Origin: Marinagarivorans algicola
Lineage (GTDB): Bacteria > Pseudomonadota > Gammaproteobacteria > Pseudomonadales > Cellvibrionaceae
Assembly (NCBI RefSeq): GCF_001292705.1
Contig: NZ_LGAK01000010.1
Location: 99,367 to 163,366 of the forward strand
Direction of reading: 5' to 3'
DNA length: 64,000 bases
The translations under genes were made by a program, and so were the position numbers. The notes below the pieces were generated by a model. It searched no databases. It was not told the DNA's origin and saw only the letters and a list, made by a program, of their open reading frames with translations. Below, in pieces: positions 58,229-64,000 of this stretch. The stretch's first letter is position 1. Every line of letters starts with the position of its first letter.

Positions 58229-58304
58229 TGGCGTCCCCAAGGGGATTCGAACCCCTGTTACCGCCGTGAAAGGGCGGTGTCCTAGGCCTCTAGACGATGG
58301 GGAC
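58229..58304 (-). tRNA. tRNA-Glu (TTC), upstream copy
   Basis: 76 nt, same sequence as the tRNA at 57919; anticodon TTC, CCA encoded. First gene of the upstream Glu-Gly pair. Confidence 0.97.
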
Positions 58305-58353
58305 TTAGGACGAACACACTACTCTAAGCTTATAATTAATAAAAAATACTGCT

Positions 58354-58382
58354 TTATTATCAATAACTTAGATTAACCTCAA
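58354..58382 (-). promoter_or_regulatory. Candidate promoter of the upstream tRNA pair
   Basis: Minus-strand TTGAGG (58377-58382), 17-bp spacer, TAATAA (58354-58359), about 50 bp before tRNA-Glu. The 345-bp region 58305-58649 holds no gene beyond this. Confidence 0.5.
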
Positions 58383-58649
58383 CGTTTTCATTTTGCTTAA
58401 CGCTTAATGTCATACCCGCTGAAGTGGTGCGCATTCTATTGACCAACCCTAATTCTGTCAACGCCTTTTTTCAAAAAAATGTAAAAAACAGCTTCATGTA
58501 GCATAATCTTTTGGCGCTAAGCTCAACACGGTTAAAGCAACCCGTCAGTCACCCTCACGCAAAAACTGTTGACACACCAAACAGTCATCACCTTGCAAGG
58601 CCGCAACGCTCAACTAACCTTTAAGTTACACCACCTAAAGAATTTGCCC

Positions 58650-59441
58650 ATGTCCTCTGTTGTTGTCATTATTGTGATCATCGCTTTGCTCGCAAGCCTT
58701 GTGTGTTACGCTTTTATTTCACAGACACTTGCACACAAACGCGAACAGCGCGATCGCCTGATTGGCGCACTCAGCCTCAAGGCGCGTAATTTTAAGTTTA
58801 TGCTTAGCGGGTTCCCTCAGGGGTTTTTACCCCCCGAGCTCTCTATGCTGGTCCAAAAAAGCCTAATGGAGATCTACAACCAACTCACAGAGCTAGAGCC
58901 CGAAAACAACGGCCATCAAAACGAGCTGCAAGCACTATCCCAGCAAATGAATGATGCCCGCCGACAAAACACTCGCCAAGGCAGTGTAAGCTTAGAAAAC
59001 CCCCAGCAGATTAGCGAAGTAAAAGCCTGCCTAGAAGAGCTACATAAATATATTCACCAATTAGAAGAAAAAGACCGTATACCCGCTCAAACCGGTGATG
59101 CTCATCGCGCCAGCATTCGCGAACTTGTCGTTGGCCTTACCGTTGACTCCTACACAATTGCAGGCAAACAAGCACTCGATAAAGACAAGCCTAGGCTAGC
59201 ACTGCATAATCTAGAGCTTGCCTTACACCTTATGGAGCGCGAGCGCCAATCAGGTCATTTTGGTCCGCGCATTACCGACCTACAAACGCAATGCGCCGCT
59301 CTTGCAAAGCGCATTGCCGACGAAGATGACGAGAGCACAGCCCCAGAAGCCCAACCCGAAACTCAAGAAGGGCTTGAAGGCGAATGGGATGAGTATGCTA
59401 ATAAAGGCGGCGAATGGAAGAAAAAACAAATGTACGACTAG
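58650..59441 (+). CDS. Single-pass membrane protein with cytoplasmic helical domain, unknown
   Basis: 263 aa from ATG 58650, chosen because the transmembrane helix (VVVIIVIIALLASLVCYAFI) starts right after it; the frame extends to 58569. The rest is mostly alpha-helical: EQRDRLIGALSLKARNFKFM, a Gln/Glu-rich coiled region, and a tetratricopeptide-like ALHNLELALHLMERERQ. The acidic tail has EGEWDEYANKGGEWKKKQ. No family is recognised. Confidence 0.68.
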   Translation: MSSVVVIIVIIALLASLVCYAFISQTLAHKREQRDRLIGALSLKARNFKFMLSGFPQGFLPPELSMLVQKSLMEIYNQLTELEPENNGHQNELQALSQQMNDARRQNTRQGSVSLENPQQISEVKACLEELHKYIHQLEEKDRIPAQTGDAHRASIRELVVGLTVDSYTIAGKQALDKDKPRLALHNLELALHLMERERQSGHFGPRITDLQTQCAALAKRIADEDDESTAPEAQPETQEGLEGEWDEYANKGGEWKKKQMYD

Positions 59442-59473
59442 CTCTACTCTAGAGCACCAGTCCCCGCGTACCT

Positions 59474-60151
59474 CTAGCTCCAGCTTGCGGCAGTCATCGA
59501 GGCAATGCGACTTATGTGGCTATACGGCAGGCCGCTTTGCTCTTGCCACGCATTAAAAACACCCTGCACCAATGCTAAGTCTTTTTGACTGGTGGGCATT
59601 TTATTGACGACTCCCTGCGCTTTAAGTACAGCCACCACATCATCTGTTAGTAAAAAGGTATCTTTACCCACTAAACGCAAAAAGCGCGATCCACTCATAC
59701 CACCTAACTGTGCACCTTGCTTTTTTAATTGCGTCCACAAACCCACAATATTAGCGCCCGGCCACTGCGCCAAATAAGCACCAAAACTGCCGTATTCTCG
59801 CGCTTTTTCGAGAACAAGGGCCGCATTGATGCGAATGGATTTCATTTTGCCCATATGCCGTACCAACTCACGGTTCCCCATTAACTCATCTAACTTATCA
59901 TCGCTCATCATGGCGCATGCCATAGGGTTAAAAGCATAGAGTGCCTTTTCAAAGGCTGGCCATTTGGCATCAATCACACTATGCTTTAAGCCCGCACGAA
60001 AAATCCTACGAGTCATCGCACTCAAATAAAAAGCATCACTTTGAGCCTCCAGCTCATGCGCAGTCAGTACAACGGGCAACGCCGTTTTTACTTCTTTTAG
60101 CGAACCTTTATGTAATATCGCTGTATTTAAAATTTCATCAAAACCTATCAA
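59474..60151 (-). CDS. DNA-3-methyladenine glycosylase I (Tag)-like protein
   Basis: 225 aa. A helical domain with MTRRIFRAGLKHSVIDAKWP, ALYAFNPMACAMMSDDKLDE and the helix-hairpin-helix region FLRLVGKDTFLLTDDVVAVL. This is similar to the Tag family but divergent, so activity on 3-methyladenine is plausible but unproven. It overlaps msrB by 4 bp. Confidence 0.75.
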   Translation of the reverse strand: MIGFDEILNTAILHKGSLKEVKTALPVVLTAHELEAQSDAFYLSAMTRRIFRAGLKHSVIDAKWPAFEKALYAFNPMACAMMSDDKLDELMGNRELVRHMGKMKSIRINAALVLEKAREYGSFGAYLAQWPGANIVGLWTQLKKQGAQLGGMSGSRFLRLVGKDTFLLTDDVVAVLKAQGVVNKMPTSQKDLALVQGVFNAWQEQSGLPYSHISRIASMTAASWS

Positions 60152-60579
60152 TACGACTCACCTTTTACATCGCTATTAAGTTCTGAAGCCAACACCAGTG
60201 ACGCCGAATTAACACAATAACGCATACCCGAAGGCGCTGGCCCGTCATTAAAAACGTGCCCTAAATGGCAATTACAGCGACTGCATGCGATTTCAACACG
60301 ACGCATACCGTGCGACTCATCAAAGGTTTCGCTCACGCCACCCTTTTTAACGGCAAAAAAACTCGGCCAACCCGAGCCCGAGTCAAACTTACTCTGTGCA
60401 TCAAAAAGTACCGCCTGACAGCATTTACACAAAAATGCATCGCCCTTACCATAACCCTTGATAGTATTGTATTTGCCAGTAAAGGGTCGCTCTGTACCTT
60501 TTTGACGACAAATAGCAAACTCTTCAGCACTCAATTTAGCCCGCCAATAGTCATCATTTTTTAAATCGTTATCTGACAT
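60148..60579 (-). CDS. msrB: Peptide-methionine (R)-S-oxide reductase
   Basis: Repairs methionine-R-sulfoxide in proteins. 143 aa from ATG 60579 (AGAGG at about 9 nt); ATG 60588 is too close to it. Zinc cysteines CKCC and CSRCNCHLGH, the signature SGSGWPSFF and catalytic Cys in RYCVNSASL. A Tag-like gene follows immediately, suggesting a damage-repair pair. Confidence 0.95.
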   Translation of the reverse strand: MSDNDLKNDDYWRAKLSAEEFAICRQKGTERPFTGKYNTIKGYGKGDAFLCKCCQAVLFDAQSKFDSGSGWPSFFAVKKGGVSETFDESHGMRRVEIACSRCNCHLGHVFNDGPAPSGMRYCVNSASLVLASELNSDVKGESY

Positions 60580-60683
60580 GATTCTCATCCTCTAATATGC
60601 TTAAATAAGTGATTCATTCAATTTAACTTTATACGGTAGGTTAATCTATTAGCGCCGCCAACGCGCACCTCAAAAGGCACCCT

Positions 60684-61898
60684 ATGCAACGCATCCAAAA
60701 ATCCCAAAAACTCAACGGCGTATGCTACGACATTCGCGGCCCAGTGCTAGAGCATGCCACTCGCCTAGAAGATGAAGGGCACCGTATTCTCAAGCTTAAC
60801 ATTGGCAACCCCGCGCCTTTTGGTTTTGACGCTCCTGATGAAATCATTGCCGATGTTATCCAAAATATGCGTGGTGCCCAAGGCTACACTGCCTCAAAAG
60901 GATTATTTTCGGCCCGCAAAGCTATTATGCAAGAGTGTCAGCGCCTAGGTGTTGAGGGTGTAGATATTGATGATATTTTTTTAGGAAACGGCGTAAGCGA
61001 GCTGATTGTGATGGCAAACCAAGCCTTGCTCAACGATGGCGAAGAGGTCTTGGTGCCCTCACCCGACTACCCCTTATGGACCGCAGCGGTCAATTTAGCC
61101 GGCGGTAAAGCGGTACATTACGTGTGTGATGAGCAATCCGATTGGCTACCCGACATCGAAGATATTAAAAGTAAAATATCACCGCGCACCCGCGCCATTG
61201 TCGTCATCAACCCCAACAACCCAACGGGCGCCGTATACAGCCAAGAGGCACTCGAGCAAATCATCGAGCTCGCCAGGCAGCACAATTTAGTGATTTTTGC
61301 CGACGAGATTTATAGCAAAATTATTTACGATGATGCCGAGTTCGTCCCTTTGGGGCGCTTAGCCAAAGATGTCGTGTGTATTACTTTTAATGGACTTTCT
61401 AAGTCTTATCGCTTAGCGGGCTTTAGGTCAGGCTGGCTTATTGTGAGCGGCGCCAAGCACTTAGCCGCAGAGTACGTAAAAGGCATAGAGATGCTATCGT
61501 CTATGCGCCTGTGCGCTAACGTACCCGCCATGTACGCGGTTCAAACGGCACTAGGTGGCTACCAGAGTATTAATGAGCTGATACGCCCAGGTGGGCGCTT
61601 TTACGAGCAGCGCAATGCCGCTATGGCCGCACTAGAGCAAATACCGGGCATTAGCTGCGTAAAGCCCAAAGGCGCTATTTACCTGTTCCCAAAAATAGAC
61701 CTAAAGCGCTACCCTATTGTTGATGACCAACAAATGATTTTGGACTTTTTAATTCAAAAAAAGGTACTACTGGTGCAAGGCACCGCCTTTAACTGGAAAG
61801 AGCCCGACCACCTACGCATTGTGTTTCTGCCTATAAAAGAAGAAATCACCCGCGCTATTAATAGCTTTGGGGACTTTTTGCAAAATTATAAATTTTAG
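60684..61898 (+). CDS. alaA: Alanine transaminase-type aminotransferase (AlaA)
   Basis: PLP enzyme of fold type I, 404 aa. Motifs: KLNIGNPAPFGFDAPDEI, VINPNNPTGAVYS, FADEIYSKI and the PLP-lysine SKSYRLAGFRSGWL. The N-terminus MQRIQKSQKLNGVCYDIRG matches AlaA (glutamate-pyruvate aminotransferase) better than aspartate aminotransferases. Transfers the amino group from glutamate or alanine. It is divergent from msrB by 104 bp. Confidence 0.93.
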   Translation: MQRIQKSQKLNGVCYDIRGPVLEHATRLEDEGHRILKLNIGNPAPFGFDAPDEIIADVIQNMRGAQGYTASKGLFSARKAIMQECQRLGVEGVDIDDIFLGNGVSELIVMANQALLNDGEEVLVPSPDYPLWTAAVNLAGGKAVHYVCDEQSDWLPDIEDIKSKISPRTRAIVVINPNNPTGAVYSQEALEQIIELARQHNLVIFADEIYSKIIYDDAEFVPLGRLAKDVVCITFNGLSKSYRLAGFRSGWLIVSGAKHLAAEYVKGIEMLSSMRLCANVPAMYAVQTALGGYQSINELIRPGGRFYEQRNAAMAALEQIPGISCVKPKGAIYLFPKIDLKRYPIVDDQQMILDFLIQKKVLLVQGTAFNWKEPDHLRIVFLPIKEEITRAINSFGDFLQNYKF

Positions 61899-62020
61899 CC
61901 TTCAAGCCAATACCACAGCCGCTAATAAAGTCGCCCACCAGCGTTTTTAGCGGCAGCACTCTATACTGATACCTTTACTGATACCTTTTAACAGCCACGC
62001 ACAGCGACCATAGTATTCTC

Positions 62021-62452
62021 ATGCCCGATATTCATATAGATGACTTTTACCGCGACACCGCCAAAACCCTAGTCGCACTCTACAACAACTTCCCCCGCCC
62101 ACTGAGTTTATACGTAGAAGACATAGCCGGCCCCGATACCCCCGACGAATTTGGCCTACACAGCAAAAGGCACGAGTCCTGCCTAAGCACATTTATCTGG
62201 CTAGGTAACGCAGGCTACTTAAATTACGCATCACTCATCATGCGCGAAGCCCTAGAAGCCGCCACACTAACGCACCAAGCTTTTATATTGCTTAACAGCG
62301 GGCTAAAAAATGACGAACTAAACCCAAAGGCACCGCATGGCAGTGAGGGATTATTGATTAACTTATTAAGGCGGGAGCTTGAGAACGGGACTTCGGGGAG
62401 TTTGGCTATTTTGGTTAAGGGGGTGATGGCGGAGGCAGACCTCCAGCGGTAA
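62021..62452 (+). CDS. Conserved-looking hypothetical protein
   Basis: 143 aa, soluble, no signal peptide. The N-terminal half is well ordered (DFYRDTAKTLVALYNNFPRP, LYVEDIAGPDTPDEF, CLSTFIWLGNAGYLNYASLI). The C-terminal half is helical (MREALEAATLTHQAFILLN). No family is recognised; the first half suggests a winged-helix-like arrangement, which is a guess. It follows alaA by 122 bp. Confidence 0.6.
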   Translation: MPDIHIDDFYRDTAKTLVALYNNFPRPLSLYVEDIAGPDTPDEFGLHSKRHESCLSTFIWLGNAGYLNYASLIMREALEAATLTHQAFILLNSGLKNDELNPKAPHGSEGLLINLLRRELENGTSGSLAILVKGVMAEADLQR

Positions 62453-62556
62453 CCTACTCTGCTCGGCTAAGCATGATAGATACCCCAACAAATCCATTTA
62501 AACTCTCTGAAACCCTCAGAGGACTGCCCAAAAGAGCTTGCGCATCTAGCACAAAA

Positions 62557-63975
62557 TTAAGGATATGAGTGGCAGCTCACCACTCCCCCATCAACCCAAT
62601 AGCGCGGCCCTATGTTAGTGATGCAATTATCACTCACCCATAAACTTAAACCATAACTGACGAAAATATATAGACCAAGACAACTTAACACCGCCACACT
62701 AAAGCCGGTATTTATATATTGATCTCGCCTAGAGTCAGCAATAGAGGCGGCAACCTTACCTTCACTAGATAGCCACCGGCAATAATTTATTAACACTGCA
62801 ACAAGAATACAAAAAACAATCTGCGACAAAGGCATAACAAGGACCCCACTAAGTCCTGCATGCAAAACCCCCTCACATAAACCCAAAAACGCACCGAGAA
62901 ACAAAGACGGAGCACCACTGAGCCTTACAGCCTTAATCACCACAAAAAACAACGAAATAGCTGTGACACCTAACGCAAAAGTTGCAACCAAACCCCACTC
63001 TGCAATTAGCTGCAGATAAAAATTATGCGGATGGGCTGTACCATCAATAGGCGTTATAAACGTATAACCGTACGGACCAACACCCAAAAGTGGGTTTTTG
63101 ACTCCCGCCAATAGTGCCTCCCGCCATAATAGCTCACGCGCAGAATCATTGAGCATATTTTTAATTTGAGCGTCTACGCCAACCATACCAAAAAAGTACG
63201 CTATTAACCAAAAAAACAACAAAGACAAGCCAAAACATAAAAAATACAGTGCCAGTAATGATGAGCTCTTTTGGTTTTTGGCATATAGTGCCCACGCAAC
63301 AAAAACAATAGATAAGGTTAATACCACCGAGCGGTTATATATAATCATCATAAAAAATAGACTGATGAAAAAAAAACCACCCAAAACCCAAGCAAATCTT
63401 ACTTTACCCGCTATCGCCCAAACAGCAAAAAATGGCGCTAACATCGCTAAAGGCTGGGCAATAAAGTTCTCATTAACAACCCCAGAAACCAAAACTTTTT
63501 GATCAACAGGGTAGCCATTCAATAAAGACAAAAACAATACCATTAAAAATTTTGCTAAATACAAGCCAGAACAAAGACATAAAAAAATAATAGCATAGCG
63601 GCAAAGTAACTTGTACCGCTCAAATAAAACCACTAGCGATACAACAAAAAACCACAAAAACAAAAAACTCAGCCACTCATGTAAGGCATTAATAGGTCGA
63701 TCCGATAGCACCAAAGAAGTCAATCCTATGGCAAAAAAAACATACAAGCCTAAATTTGCGAAGCCCCAGCGGAGCGTAAATTGCTCAAAGACTCCAACAG
63801 GATTAAGTAACAATGCAACCAACAAGGTGATAACAATAATAATTAGCGCCAATACTCTTTTTTGGTTGTAGAAATCAGTAAAGGTATAATACTCAGGGTG
63901 AAAGGATAAAAATATACAGCTTGCAACAATGAATAACAATACATAGGCTATCGCCGTACATCCAAAAGATCTCAT
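62557..63975 (-). CDS. O-antigen ligase/polymerase family membrane protein (WaaL/Wzy-like)
   Basis: 472 aa with about 11-12 hydrophobic segments. The large periplasmic loop contains KNPLLGVGPYGYTFITP and HNFYLQLIAEWGLV, the Wzy_C/O-antigen ligase signature. It joins or polymerises surface glycans. The substrate is unknown and no glycosyltransferases are visible here. The start is ATG 63975, close to the window edge; any operon partners upstream lie outside. Confidence 0.83.
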   Translation of the reverse strand: MRSFGCTAIAYVLLFIVASCIFLSFHPEYYTFTDFYNQKRVLALIIIVITLLVALLLNPVGVFEQFTLRWGFANLGLYVFFAIGLTSLVLSDRPINALHEWLSFLFLWFFVVSLVVLFERYKLLCRYAIIFLCLCSGLYLAKFLMVLFLSLLNGYPVDQKVLVSGVVNENFIAQPLAMLAPFFAVWAIAGKVRFAWVLGGFFFISLFFMMIIYNRSVVLTLSIVFVAWALYAKNQKSSSLLALYFLCFGLSLLFFWLIAYFFGMVGVDAQIKNMLNDSARELLWREALLAGVKNPLLGVGPYGYTFITPIDGTAHPHNFYLQLIAEWGLVATFALGVTAISLFFVVIKAVRLSGAPSLFLGAFLGLCEGVLHAGLSGVLVMPLSQIVFCILVAVLINYCRWLSSEGKVAASIADSRRDQYINTGFSVAVLSCLGLYIFVSYGLSLWVSDNCITNIGPRYWVDGGVVSCHSYP

Positions 63976-64000
63976 AGTACTTACAACTTATTTTAGCCGG

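Overview
The window reads as one contiguous chromosomal segment of a marine gammaproteobacterium, moderate in GC. The gmk-rpoZ-spoT-ridA order, uvrY-uvrC, waaA and many familiar gammaproteobacterial families support this. The LPMO-like secreted protein, TSP3/dockerin-like protein and capsule/O-antigen genes suggest a Cellvibrionaceae-type polysaccharide degrader (Saccharophagus/Teredinibacter/Marinagarivorans-like). The order-level placement is inference from gene content. No rRNA, phage, CRISPR array or transposase gene is visible.

Layout. 1-7.3 kb: 5'-complete but truncated secreted Ca-binding protein (-), GNAT (-), then gmk, rpoZ, spoT (TTG start), ridA, a HAD phosphatase and a small secreted protein (+). 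7.6-10.2 kb: rimK, an AstE/AspA-like hydrolase and a RimB-like retropepsin, a probable poly-glutamate writing/erasing module. 10.2-18.5 kb: small secreted coiled-coil proteins, cold-shock protein, 2OG oxygenase, NudF and NadD-like NAD enzymes, a B12/radical SAM protein and an M14 peptidase. 18.5-26.9 kb: uvrC-uvrY, an EamA transporter behind a terminator-like leader, cca-folM, aldo-keto reductase, thrH. 26.9-36.8 kb: SCE4755-type LPMO-like protein, FMN glutamate-synthase-like protein with a DUF3806 protein, a repeat lipoprotein with a peptidoglycan-binding domain, a Wzi-like/beta-barrel pair and waaA. 36.8-43.7 kb: glutathione-dependent formaldehyde detoxification (fghA, frmA) next to a Tat-exported molybdenum hydroxylase with its XdhC and MocA maturation factors. 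44.5-49.0 kb: a light/photolyase cluster of TIGR03643, CRY-DASH, a PhyH dioxygenase, an iron-sulfur photolyase and DUF2256. 49.2-56.5 kb: a frameshifted lipoprotein, a Cys/His-rich secreted protein and an enlarged CusBA-type metal efflux pair. 56.5-64 kb: Trp-rich TIGR02450 protein, HTH-repeat protein, a duplicated tRNA-Glu/tRNA-Gly unit, a Tag-like glycosylase with msrB, alaA and an O-antigen-ligase-like protein.

Five copies (four complete, one decayed) of a short non-autonomous inverted-repeat element are scattered between genes. Their 12-bp ends read GTAACTATTCAG, and three copies are flanked by 8-9 bp AT-rich direct repeats. Other candidates for new biology are the leader/attenuator before the EamA transporter, the photolyase-dioxygenase cluster with its overlapping DUF2256 gene, and the LPMO-like protein with its membrane partner.
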